The notes under the pieces were generated by a model that did not search any database, was not told the DNA's origin, and saw only the letters and a program-made list of their open reading frames with translations. From NCBI GenBank assembly GCA_037957365.1, contig JARHVA010007800.1, positions 102,501 through 166,500 of the forward strand: a DNA stretch of 64,000 nt, written 5' to 3'. Of this stretch, positions 34,934 through 45,100 are shown piece by piece (the stretch's first letter is position 1; every line of letters starts with the position of its first letter). The translations under genes and the position numbers were made by a program. This stretch comes from Torreya grandis. Taxonomy: Eukaryota; Streptophyta; Pinopsida; Cupressales; Taxaceae.

Positions 34934-37124
34934 AATAATACTCAAGGGTAGGATAAATCATCCATCTCTCTTTTCTCAAAGATGATGTGTGAAAATCAAA
35001 GGAGAAATCTTAGGGATAATGACAGAAAGCACTCCTCTTCTGTCATAAGTACCATTCAACAAACCACAAGAATCTTCTTGGTAGTAATTGCAAAATGTAA
35101 CCAAGGTCGTAGTAACCAGAAAATTGAGATGTAGCACAAACTCTCCACCTAAATTGCCCAAGAGTGAGATATGAAGAAAAATGAGGACACAAAGTCATCC
35201 CAAGGTCCTTTACATAGAAACAAAAAGAAAACACACTAATGGAAATTATGGGGGCACAAAGTCTCTCCACAGTTGACTTCAGGACACCTTCCTGACTACT
35301 TTTACTAATTCTGCTTATTGAATTAAAGTAATAGAAAATATATTAAGGAAAAAGACATAAGAACAGTTTCTGCAACAACAAAGATATCACAGCGCAAAGT
35401 CTGGAAAGTCACTTGATTTCTTATTCCAATAAAAAAATATGATCAACAACCTGAGCTCAAAGTCTCAGTAATGCCTTTTAATTTGGACAGAGTTTTGTTT
35501 CTGATAATCGGAGAGAGATATCTTTTACAATAACAAGAGAGTCCCTTATATATCCTCATCAATAAGGACTTGGGAATAGTAACACATCATGTTGCATTGA
35601 ATTTTGTTAAGAAGACATGCTAGAATTTAGGGGCATTTACCCATTTTCTTTTCTCAATGCAGAGAAATGGGTCATGCTATTAAAAGTTTGCATCTTTCAA
35701 TGTCTACTTGGTAGTCTACTTCTAGAAACATATCTGATGTGCAAATATTTCTAGTCCTTCCTCATCATTCCTCCTTTTTTGGTTATTTGAATCGGGTCCT
35801 TGATCCAATTCAATGCTCTGTTCCTTAGTCACTTCCTGTTGGTCTTGGTCTTAAAGCCTTTGAATGCATTCGGGTTTGCGCTTAAATCTACAAGGATTAA
35901 TGGATATTTCATTGTTGTGACTTTGACGTCTATGGGCACGCCACTTTCCTTGGTAATTCCTTTGGCTTTATCATTTGATCTTTCCCAGAGGGGACCTGCC
36001 ATTTGGGGCCTTGAGAAATGGTCTACTTTGGGTCAGGAAGAGCCCCTCGCAAGGGTATCTTCCCTTCGAGTGGTCTTCGGATGGCCTTCAGGCTTCTTTT
36101 GGCCGGTCGCTAAGTTCTTTGGCTCTTCTTTAAGGCTTTTCAAAATTAATAGCTATTTTATGAACCTTGAAATTGATGTTTGCACACCCGTCACTACATT
36201 TGAATTTCCAACAGCTAGTTCACTATTTTTGACTTTGACGTCTTCAGGTGCATTGCCCCTTGGACTTTCTTTAGCTTTCTCTTGATTCGGCCTTTTCTGC
36301 TACTTGCTTCCTTCAAATTTCTTATTTTGCATCCTCCCGAAGGGAAGGTGACCCTTCAACTTTGGGGAAGTGTCCTTTAATTTGGCAGCTGAGATTCCCC
36401 CATAAGGGCACCTGCCCTTCGGGGTCCTTCAGCGATTTTCTACATACTTTTTTTGTGGACATTTTCTCGCAGACATTTTTTCGTGGACAAAAAGTCTGCA
36501 AGAATTGTTTCGACTGCTTCATCTTTGGCCTTTGGAAATTCTTTTAGGCTTTTCTCCCGCAGATTCCCTAAATTTCTTTGGACTTTTTTTCTGAAGGAAT
36601 TCCTTTGGACAGAAGTCCAAAAGAATTCATTTATTGCCTTAGTCTTTTTGTCGGGCTTTGCTTTGTTTTTCAGTCTTTTCTTTTTTTAGAGGAAAAATTT
36701 TGAAGTCGAACAATTTCCCTGAAGGAATTGTCTCTTTGTTACTTTTACTGGGGGAACTTTTCTGAAGGAAATACCTTTGCTCTTTTGGCCTTTGAATTGG
36801 TCCATTTGCCTCCTTCCTTCCCTATGTAAGGGTTGTTTGTCCCTTGGAAATTTGCCTTAGTCAATTTTATGTGAATTTCAAATTATGACACATGGCAGCA
36901 TCCACTGCTCTTAGAAATAAAGTGAAATGAGGCTCATAAGATGACACTTGGTAGCATCCACTGAGTTCTATCAGGTTTTTTCTTGCTTCCCTTTGCAAGG
37001 GTTCTAGGCCTTGGTTCACCGCCCTTCGCAAGGGCTGTTTGATCCTTTGGCTTTGGGGCAACCCCTTGAACCTACTGATTAAACCAACCGATTGAACCAA
37101 CTTTGGTTCAATGGTTCATTCCCT

Positions 37125-37330
37125 TTTACCACTTGAACCAAGATTCTTTGAAATAAGCCTCGTTGAACCTGTTGAACCTTGAACCTTGAACCTATTGAAC
37201 CTTGAAGTGGTTGAACTTTGAACTTTGACAAATGCGCTTAACTCTTGCTATTGATGTTGAACCTTTAAACCCATTGAACCCATTGAACCAAAATGGTTCA
37301 AGGTTCAATGGTTCAATGGTTCAATCCTTG
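37125..37330. repeat. TTGAACC repeats with hairpin
   Basis: Repeats of GTTGAACCTTGAACC type run through the segment. At 37,271-37,311 the arm CCATTGAACCCATTGAACCA faces TGGTTCAAGGTTCAATGG across a three-A loop, with a two-base bulge. Confidence 0.8.
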
Positions 37331-37497
37331 CTTCAAAGTTTGCTGATGAACTCTTTTGGTTGACCTTTGTCATTGAACCAACTTTGAAATTGCTTAAGTG
37401 TTGAGAGCTTGCTTCTTTTCTGTAGAGTCTGTAGAAATCAACCTGTGAAGTTCATTGAACTTGGCCTGTAGAGTCCGTAGATTTTCTTCTTGCATAG

Positions 37498-37589
37498 TCC
37501 ATAGATTCAAGCCTGCAAAGTCTGTAGATTCAAGCCTATAGAGTCTGTAGATTCAAGCCCGCAGAGTCCATAGATTCAAGCTTGTAGAG
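37498..37589. repeat. 23-bp tandem repeat
   Basis: Four exact-length units of TCTGTAGATTCAAGCCTGYA plus RAG (37,498, 37,521, 37,544, 37,567), with partial units on both sides (from about 37,425 and to about 37,605). Confidence 0.85.
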
Positions 37590-37733
37590 TCTGTAGATTT
37601 TTGAAAAGCTTGAAAAATGAGGAATTTGAATGCTCAAGACAAATTTCAAAAAGGGAAGAGACAATTTTGGTCTATATGACCAAAATAGTTCACATGTTGT
37701 CCTAAAAATGAGTGATATTTTTGGGGGACAACA

Positions 37734-38830
37734 TCATGGACTGCAATGATTGCAAAATATGCACAAAATGGGTTTTTGTTGAAAAAGACTTATAAACTTT
37801 TAAGCAAATAGAATTGACAGGTGTAAATCCAAACTCCACAACTTTTCTTAGCATCCTCCCAGCATGTGCTCAAATGAGAGCTTTGGAACAATGCATGAAC
37901 ATTTATAAAAGCTTAATCGAAAATGGACTATCTCAGATGTAATAGTTGGAAGTGCCTTGATAGACATGTATTCAAAATATGGAATCATACACAAGGCATG
38001 AGAACTATTTGACAACATGCTTGAAAGAAATGGAAATGTGGTCTATATGCACAAAATGTTTTTTTACAAGGATGCTCTCAAACTTTTAAACTAATGAATC
38101 ACACTAAAACAAATCTTCACCAGTAAGCTTCGCTTGTGTTTTATTAGCATGAAGCGATAGATAATATGAGTGAATTTAATTCTATTACACCTATAATTGA
38201 TAATTATGTATTCATGGTTGACTTTCTTACTCGTGTTGATTATCTTGGGGAAATTGTAAATTTTATCATCAAAATGAAAACTAAACCTATGGTGGTTGTG
38301 TGGATGTGTTTTTTTGGTGTCTGTAGACCACATAAAAATATAGAGTTCAAAGTATTTACAACAAATCCTCTTTTTGAGATGGATCCTAAAAATGTTGGGA
38401 CTTATGTTTTTCTGTCAAACATCTACATAAAAGTGGGGAGGTGGCGTGAGGTTGAAATGGTAAGGATTTTGATGCAAGATAGAGGAATTAAAAAGATACC
38501 TAGATGTAGTTGGATTGAAGGATATAAAATGGTACATGCTTTTTATGTAGGAGACAAAACACACCCATAGACACAAGATCTATGCAAAGTTGGAGAAACT
38601 ATCTTCAGAGATGAAGGCAACAAGGTATTTTCTAGATTCAAGACATGCACTAAATGATGTGGAGAAAGAGGAAAAGGGATTATTCATCTACCACCATAGT
38701 GAGAAGATGGAAATTGAATTTGGATGATTAAACATGCTCCCTAGAACAACTATTAGATTAGTAAACAACCTTCGAGTATGTATTAAATGTCACACTGTAA
38801 CTTATTGGAGAGTTGTCATGATGATGTCAT
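37734..38830 (+). pseudogene. PPR-DYW protein pseudogene, C-terminal part
   Basis: The first bases read SWTAMIAKYAQNGF; then comes a PLS-type pentatricopeptide unit (NSTTFLSILPACAQ, LEQCMNIYKS, LIDMYSKYGIIHKA, ELFDNMLERN; 37,830-38,040). The frame 38,166-38,568 holds the last PPR and E region (MVDFL, VVVWM, GTYVFLSNIYIKVGRWREVE, GIKKIPRCSWIE, HAFYVGDKTHP). After a frameshift near 38,570, DYW-domain sequence follows (HKIYAKLEKLS, LFIYHHSEKM with the H.E pair, NLRVCIKCHT with the C..CH zinc site), ending before the terminal DYW. These proteins bind organelle RNA and edit C to U in plastids or mitochondria. Stops and frameshifts show it is dead. Its 5' side is cut off by element D. Confidence 0.85.
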
Positions 38831-39169
38831 GGAGATGTTATAGTGAGTGGATGAAGTTCCTTGATAGTGTAAGTGACAATGACAAAGTATGCAATGTGTT
38901 TGTTCTTGTATGTTTGAAGGATGATTGGTTGATCTTTAATATTGACATGGCTAAAGATGTTCAGGGATGATTATGGAGTATTGAGCATGTGCAAGGGGTC
39001 CCTAAGATATTATCTATGTTTGGAGAGATTGAGTGCATAAGTGGAATTCATCTGGTTGATCATAGTTCTCACCTAGACACTTTAGGCTTAGTGGTAGAAA
39101 ATATGAGTAGGCAGTTTAATGACATCACCATTACCACGTAGGAATGAGTCAAGGGGAGCTGGTCATATG
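38831..39169. other. Unassigned stretch after the PPR pseudogene
   Basis: The frame 38,734-38,970 continues open past the PPR homology but I recognise nothing in its last 45 codons. No RNA gene or clear repeat is visible. Confidence 0.35.
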
Positions 39170-39189
39170 GTTGTGATCACTATAGTCCC

Positions 39190-39950
39190 TAGTTGACATG
39201 TGTTAGATCTCAAGCCATGCATTGAAGTGTGATCAAAGTTATGATGGTGCAATTTTGGATTTTAAGATATATTTCACTATTTTCTCATACTTAACCAAAT
39301 TTGCAAAATGTCCAAAAAGAGCCAAGTAAGCAAGTTGATGATGAAATAGCTTGAATGTGTAGATGTTTCAGAAGAAGGTGATCATATGGGTTTGTTCAGT
39401 TTTGGACCTATTTTATTTTTGCTAATTTCCAGATCATGTGATGCAATGCATCAAAAGATATGCATATGCAAAGTTGGCCTCTCAAGCATATTGACTGTGT
39501 TTTCCTATACTTAGCCAATTTTGCAAAGAGGTAGAAAGAGTCGAGTGATAATTTTAATGGTGTTATATCTTGCACATGTGAAGGTTCCAAGAGAATCTAA
39601 TCATATGGGTTTGCTCAGTTTTGAGCATAGATCATTTGCGCTAAATTTGAGTTCATGCGCTGAAGCATGAAAAAATTTATGGTTAATCAAAGTTGGCCTC
39701 TCAAGTAGATTTGGACATGGTTGGCTCTATGACAAAAGTTTATGAGAAGGAACTTTAATGGTGTTTTATCTCACACACATGAGAGTTTCAGGAGTGGTAT
39801 GTCATATGGTTGAATTATCCTATGTGAGGAGATAATCTAGTCCAAAATTGAGATACTACTGGTAAACGTAACAAAAGTTATTCAGGTGCAAAAATGGCTA
39901 CTCATGCATATTGGCAAGGTCCCCATACTTAGTCATTTTTGAAGGTGTTA
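39190..39950. repeat. Tandem ~200-bp repeats, three to four diverged copies
   Basis: Recurring landmarks: CATATGGGTTTG.TCAGTTTTG (39,385; 39,602; weaker near 39,793), AAAGTTGGCCTCTCAAG (39,469; 39,690; weaker 39,887) and ATACTTAGCCAATTTTGCAAA-like (39,285; 39,510; 39,930). Period is about 195-220 bp with indels. Confidence 0.7.
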
Positions 39951-41721
39951 AAGCTCGAGCAAGATCAATGGTGCACATTGCCTCAAAGGAGTCAGAAAGT
40001 AGTGAGATGAGAATAGGTGCATAATATTTAACATCTGATCAAAGGTACATGATAATGATCTAATGGTGAGTGGGCATTCATATAGTTTGATCAATGGTGA
40101 GCATTGATCATTATTGACTTTATTGATACATAGAGATCAATAGAGTGCATTAAGTCAACATTTCAAGAGGACACAAGATGAGGTCAAAGTGACTGTGGTT
40201 TAACATTTGACTTTGGTAGTATATAAACTAAAGCTTTTAACAAGATTGGTGGTGCAAGATTGATCTTGAGATGAGAGTCCATGAGATTTGAGCATTGTGT
40301 TTGAAGGTTAACTGTGACTGTTACTATTCAAATATTTGAATTTATCACAAAAAACCCTAAATATCTATAGTTTGACCATATATTTTGATATAAGACCAAT
40401 TTGCTCATACCATAAAAAGCAAAGTTGAATAGCAGTACATGGCGCATCTAATGAAACTAATTTAAAGATCTAAAGGTGTGTGTAGACAAAGATATTAAGC
40501 TTCAAAGTTGACTGTGTAATTGTGCATGTTCTACAAGTGACTCAAGAAGGATATTTGATATTTTATTATTGTTTTTTTGATGTCTCATGATGAATTAGCT
40601 ATTGGAGAATGTTGTAGACTTGAAGAGGATGCTCTGTGTGGATTTTGGAGGTGTGATAAATCTATCTTAAGTATGAACAATGCTTAAGAATTTGATAGTG
40701 TGTTTGTTCATGGTGACTGTGTGTATAAAGTTAGTATTTGAGTTATTTAAGCATACATAGAGGTAAGCTATGTTGACTTTGGTATTTTGAGGATGTCCTA
40801 GGGGACATAAAGAGTGGACACATGTATTATAAATTGGTCTTGTGTTCTTATTTTGCTCAAGGGAGTGCTAATGGGTGAATAGGTCTCCATGAAACCTATA
40901 AGAGCTACAAGTGCCTTGTTTAAAAGGTGTAATTACTTAAGGCTGATCCATAGATGCTATGGCCAACCAAGATGGTGTTGATCAAGATTGATATATAAAT
41001 AGTAGAACCAAAGATGATGGTTCTAGATGTGTGAAAGAGACTAAGGAATATATTGAGAGAGACTTATGTATGTGTTAGGGAGAAAAATAAGGGTAGAGTT
41101 CCTTGAGGATGAGTTGAAGAGAATAATAGATTAAAGACTATTTGTATGACCTGCTAGTCATAATTTTGTTGGCATAATAGAGATCTTGTTGTTTGAGTGT
41201 GAGTAAAGGTGAAGTGTGATTAGCAAAGGTCCATCATCAAGGGTTGTTGACATAAGTTCAAAGGTAGATTTATTCATATATATTATTGTGGTAGCTCAGT
41301 ATCTAAGGTGGTTTTAGCTTCCTTACAAGGTGAAACTTGCTAAAAGGTCTAGTTGTTGTTACAACTCAACTAGACAGGTGTAGTAGCACCTTGTGAGATT
41401 GGAGGCTCACTAAATAGGTATTCTAGTTCCTTGATTATTTTTAGCTAGTCTAAATATGATCTTATTTTTATAGGATAATAGTCCAATTGTAGGTTCCAAT
41501 GGGTTTTATTCCCCAAGAGGGTTTCCCATGTATATCTTGTGTTATATGATTGATCTTGCATTGTCTCTCTTTCTCATTGCTATGAATGTTGTTTATGCTT
41601 CATGAATGCTTGTGGTAGCAGATTAAATATTTGTAAAGATGAGAATTGAAGTTGGAACTAAAGTTTAAATATCTAGGCTCACTGACTCACTCCCCCTCTT
41701 AGTGATTATACCTCTAATAAT

Positions 41722-41736
41722 ATATATCAGAGCCAG
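41722..41736 (+). other. Primer-binding site of the copia element
   Basis: ATATATCAGAGCCAG resembles TGGTATCAGAGCCAG, the tRNA-iMet primer-binding site usual for plant copia elements. The LTR end directly before it has decayed. Confidence 0.75.
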
Positions 41737-41779
41737 TTCTTTGGTAAAGGCTTAACAACTCAAAGGTGATCAAAGGTAC

Positions 41780-43277
41780 AATGGTTGAGAAAAAGGTTAT
41801 GGCTTGGCTTTAAGCTAATCTAGTTTTTGATTTATCATAAGTTAATATTGTAGTGCAAAATATAGGAAAGACTATCAAGAATTTATAGGTCATGGTGAAT
41901 ATAGGTCTCATTCAAAGGATAAAACAATGTGAAAATAAGGTCTTGACTTACTCAGATGTGATCTTATCCAAGGATAAAAAGGATTTTATCTCCATAAAAA
42001 GGATCAAGAATGAAAATACATTGAGAGGTAATTATCAAGAGAAAAGAGGATCAAACATGAAAAAAGTCTTCAATGGGTATTACTTCTCCTACAACCAATT
42101 TGGTCATAGATATAAGGATTGTGCTCTCACCAGAGGTAAAAAAAGATCTCATATGTTTCAAATATAACCAACAAGGTCATATAGCCAAGAAATACAACAA
42201 AGCCTTTTGGAAAAAGGATATATAGGTAATTGAGACTATCAAATAGTTTAAGGAGACCAAGTCTAAAGAAGAAAAGAAGAAAAATCCAAGTAGATCATAA
42301 AAGGAAGAGTCATTTTTTGTTCAATTAGATTTACACTCTCAAGAAGCTAAGAACCAGAGATGGTTCATAGACAGTGGATGCTCAAATCATATGACAAGAG
42401 ATAAGAGCAAGTTTATATCTCTAAAGAAGACCAACCTAGATGCAATTAGATATAGTGACAATAAGTCTGCTAACATAGTCAGTAAAGATACTATAAGTTT
42501 GGATAATGGTCATATGAAGACTGAGAATGTCTTCTATATAGAAGGTTTGAAACATAATATTTTAAGTGTAAGCCAAATGTGTAAGCAAGGAAATGTTGTA
42601 ACTTTTCATGATGATGTATGTGAAGTAATAAAGGAAAAATCTAACAAATTAGTTGAAAAGGTTCATAAAATAGATAACAACATGTATGTATTCCATGAAT
42701 CCTAGAAAGAGCAGTGCTTCATGAGTCATTTGGAAGAAAGCTGGATTTAGCAAAGAAGGCTTGGACATATAAATTTTCATAATATATTAAAGATCAGTTC
42801 AAAGGGGTTGATAAGGCATATGCCCAAGATTATTAAGATTCATCATTCTCTTTAAAAGACATGTCTTCATGGGAATCAAACCAAGAAAATATACAATAAT
42901 AAGGAATTCTCCACTACAGAGCCTTTAGAGTTGATCCACACTGATCTATGTGGACCTATGAGAACTCAAAGTATTCAAGGTAAAAGTTACTTCATCCTTC
43001 TCATTGATGATTTTACTAGGATGACTTGGATATTCTTTCTTAAATAAAAATAAAAATCTTTTACAAAATTTTTGGCATTTAAAACTCTTGTGGAAAATGA
43101 TAAAGGTTCAAAAATCAAGTGTGTGAGATTAGATAGAGGAGGTGAGTTTTGGTCTCATAAGTTAGATGATTCCTATGATGAATGTGGGATAAGAAAATAA
43201 TACCTTGTTTCTATAACACCACAAAAAAATGGTGTGGTTTAAAGGAAGATAATATTATGGTTGAGATGGGTAGAACT
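41780..43277 (+). pseudogene. Ty1/copia gag-pol: two zinc knuckles, protease, integrase (truncated)
   Basis: The gag tail (41,892-42,165) includes VLTYSDVILSKDKKDF-like text and a knuckle YYFSYNQFGHRYKDC, with its first two Cys changed to Tyr. A second knuckle, CFKYNQQGHIAKKYN, follows one frame over (42,157-42,201). The protease region has WFIDSGCSNHMT with the D-S-G intact (about 42,362-42,397), then KFISLKK and the open stretch 42,391-42,702 ending in the GAG-pre-integrase domain. Integrase: RRLGHINFHN, HTDLCGPMRTQS (first Asp present), IDDFTRMTWIFFL, VRLDRGGEF (second Asp present), TPQKNGVV. Homology stops at 43,277, where the TGTAGAAACC of B's LTR starts, so RT and RNase H are lost. Confidence 0.85.
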
Positions 43278-45100
43278 TGTAGAAACCTAAATCTGGCCAC
43301 CAATAACCTCAAACCAAGCTTTTGACCAATTCTTACCAAAATACACAATTTGGCCTAAAAATACTAAAACACATTAAATGAGTTGAAATTGATATATTAA
43401 AGTGATGATTTTGTTTATGGTATCATTAAATGGGGTAATATAATTTATGGGCTAGCTAAATTTGATCAGATCTTTGCAAGTTAAAATGCCAATTTTGCAC
43501 TTGGGTGCTCTTGATTGCTCTTTTCTATCAAATATCTTGAATAAGACACATGCCTTTATTATTTTATATTAGAAACATCCTAAATGGGATAATGGATCCA
43601 ATACATCTGACATCACATTCAAATTCTAATCCAGTCAAATTTTGGACCAATAACAAGGCATTCTAATCAATTTGAGTAATTTGTGCACAAAATGCTTAAT
43701 CATGCTTAATAGATAATTAAACCAAATTAGGGCATAATTAAGAATTCCATGGAAACTTGTTGAATAATTTTTTTTATAAATGAATATTGAATATCTACAT
43801 CATTAGGTGACTTCATTTCTTGGGAAGACATCCCTATGCCATAATTGCCACAAATATCTGAATCGAGCCACCCCATGCCTCATCAAAGCTCTTCCATGCC
43901 TATTCAATTCCCCTCTATCCCAAATATTGATGATCCTATTTATGAATTTTAATTACATAAATGGATTAATCCTTAGCCACACATCTCAATCTTGAGATGG
44001 ATGGTTTAGGTTGATTCTATCCATTTTCAAAAATCTATAAATAGAAGGACTTGCCACATGAATTTTAAGCTTAAATTGTGAAAAGTTACCATGCCCAAAT
44101 GTATTTGAAATATTCATACAATTAATTTTATAATGCCAAAATATTGAGCCAAGCCAAGCCAAAGACACAAAAGGTGCCAAGGAAAAATGAAAGTAGCCAA
44201 GCTTCCATTGATGTAGACTTCATGAGCACAAACTGAGTAAGCCACTACAACAAGCACTTTGGAGCATCTAAGAAAGGTAAAAGAAGTTTTCTTTTTCATT
44301 TTAATTTTGTTTTCCATTCATGTTTTGTTAAATAAGTTCTCCCTTTGAGTTAGGTTTAGGATGTTAGTTTAGTGTGTTTTCGAATTGATTTTGGTTTATT
44401 TACTAAAACAATAGTAATCTCCCCTTATTTCAATCCTATGTTCACAAATGGCATGCCTAATAGGACTTTTATCCAAAAATTTGGTTACAAAACCTCTCCA
44501 AGCAACCTAATAATCCTTTCCATGTAGGATCTTAGAGTGGCAGGTTCACAAGATTAAAAATTTTAAGTTGAATTTCTCTTTTTCTAACTATGTTTTTGTT
44601 CCTAAAACCTCAGTTTTGCTCTCTAGAACGATATCACTATTACATAGTTATGATTTTGTGCGAACAAAATTATTATTTACTAAACAACAATTTTGTGGAC
44701 TTTAGTTTTAATATCATCGTCTATAGCAATGATATCATCATTTGGCACAATGATATCATTCTTATAGGTAGTGATTTCATCATTTTGAAAGGTGATTTTA
44801 TTTCTCTGGGCAACAATTTCTCAAAATTGTGATATCATCATTCTGTGCAATAATTTTGTAGTAGATCATATTATTTGAGTTTTTCTATTTGATAAGTAGC
44901 GATATCATTCTTTCGGGTAGCGATTTTGCACAATAATGATAGTTTATTTTTTTGTGTTTTTTAATTTGATAGTGGTGATTTTGTAGGAAACAATGATATT
45001 GACTGGGTAATTTTGATTTTGTAATAGAGACCTCAAATTTCAAAGTTACTCCTTCTATTTGCAAATTAGCTTCAAAGTTAAAGGATACTCTAACATTTTT
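43278..45100 (+). repeat. 5' LTR of element B (end uncertain)
   Basis: Its first 500 bp match 58,143-58,640. It contains a TATA-like AATCTATAAATAGAAGG (44,030-44,046). I could not find the 3' end or primer-binding site because the 3' LTR is truncated. GATATCATCATT-type repeats fill 44,640-45,010. Confidence 0.6.
44640..45010. repeat. Imperfect GATATCATCATT repeat cluster
   Basis: About ten loosely spaced units of (A/G)TGATATCATCATT or GTGATTTCATCATTTTG, each followed by a short variable spacer containing GGCA/GGTAGC. GATATC makes each unit locally palindromic. The open frame 44,590-44,829 is a translation of the repeat. Confidence 0.65.

Larger units (their letters stand above)
33435..37733 (-). 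mobile_element. Ty3-type retrotransposon D, 5' part
   Basis: It comprises a very long 5' LTR (about 37,733-34,757, minus), a primer-binding site found twice, and a gag. It is cut at 33,434 by element E; the remainder of D would lie beyond E's missing 3' end and is not seen. The outer LTR end (TGTTGTCCCCCAAAAATATC at 37,733) abuts PPR-coding sequence, so D inserted into a PPR gene or pseudogene. Confidence 0.65.
34757..37733 (-). repeat. Long 5' LTR of element D (about 3 kb)
   Basis: The start at 37,733 is set by TGTTGTCCCCCAAAAATATC abutting PPR sequence; the end is set by the primer-binding site. Contents include a TGTTGTCC...GGACAACA inverted repeat (37,695-37,733), a 23-bp tandem array, TTGAACC repeats with a hairpin, many CCCTTCG.AAGGG-type inverted motifs (36,030-37,040) and a (TA)16 run. 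No partner LTR lies in the window, so treating this whole stretch as one LTR is an inference. Its open frames (e.g. 35,800-36,285) have no recognisable content. Confidence 0.5.
39170..43277 (+). mobile_element. Ty1/copia element, cut in integrase by element B
   Basis: A tRNA-iMet-type primer-binding site at 41,722-41,736 is followed by gag, protease and integrase remains (41,780-43,277). The sequence upstream (39,170-41,720), which has tandem ~200-bp repeats, should include the LTR. I could not find the LTR start because no second copy is present. The element ends where the LTR of B begins. Confidence 0.6.

Noticed and set aside
35800..36689. Open frames including one of 161 codons in element D's LTR
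   Set aside because: Phe/Leu/Ser-rich with no recognisable motif. The region is full of inverted CCCTTCG/CGAAGGG motifs and lies inside a probable LTR.
38734..38970. Separate small gene after the PPR region
   Set aside because: Its first part is DYW-domain text (NLRVCIKCHT) of the PPR pseudogene; the remainder is an accidental read-through.
39190..39950. Tandem repeat as a centromeric or knob satellite
   Set aside because: Only three to four diverged copies directly upstream of a copia primer-binding site. A leader or LTR array is simpler.
41722..41736. tRNA gene near the ATCAGAGCC sequence
   Set aside because: No cloverleaf can be formed around it. The sequence is complementary to a tRNA 3' end, i.e. 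a primer-binding site.
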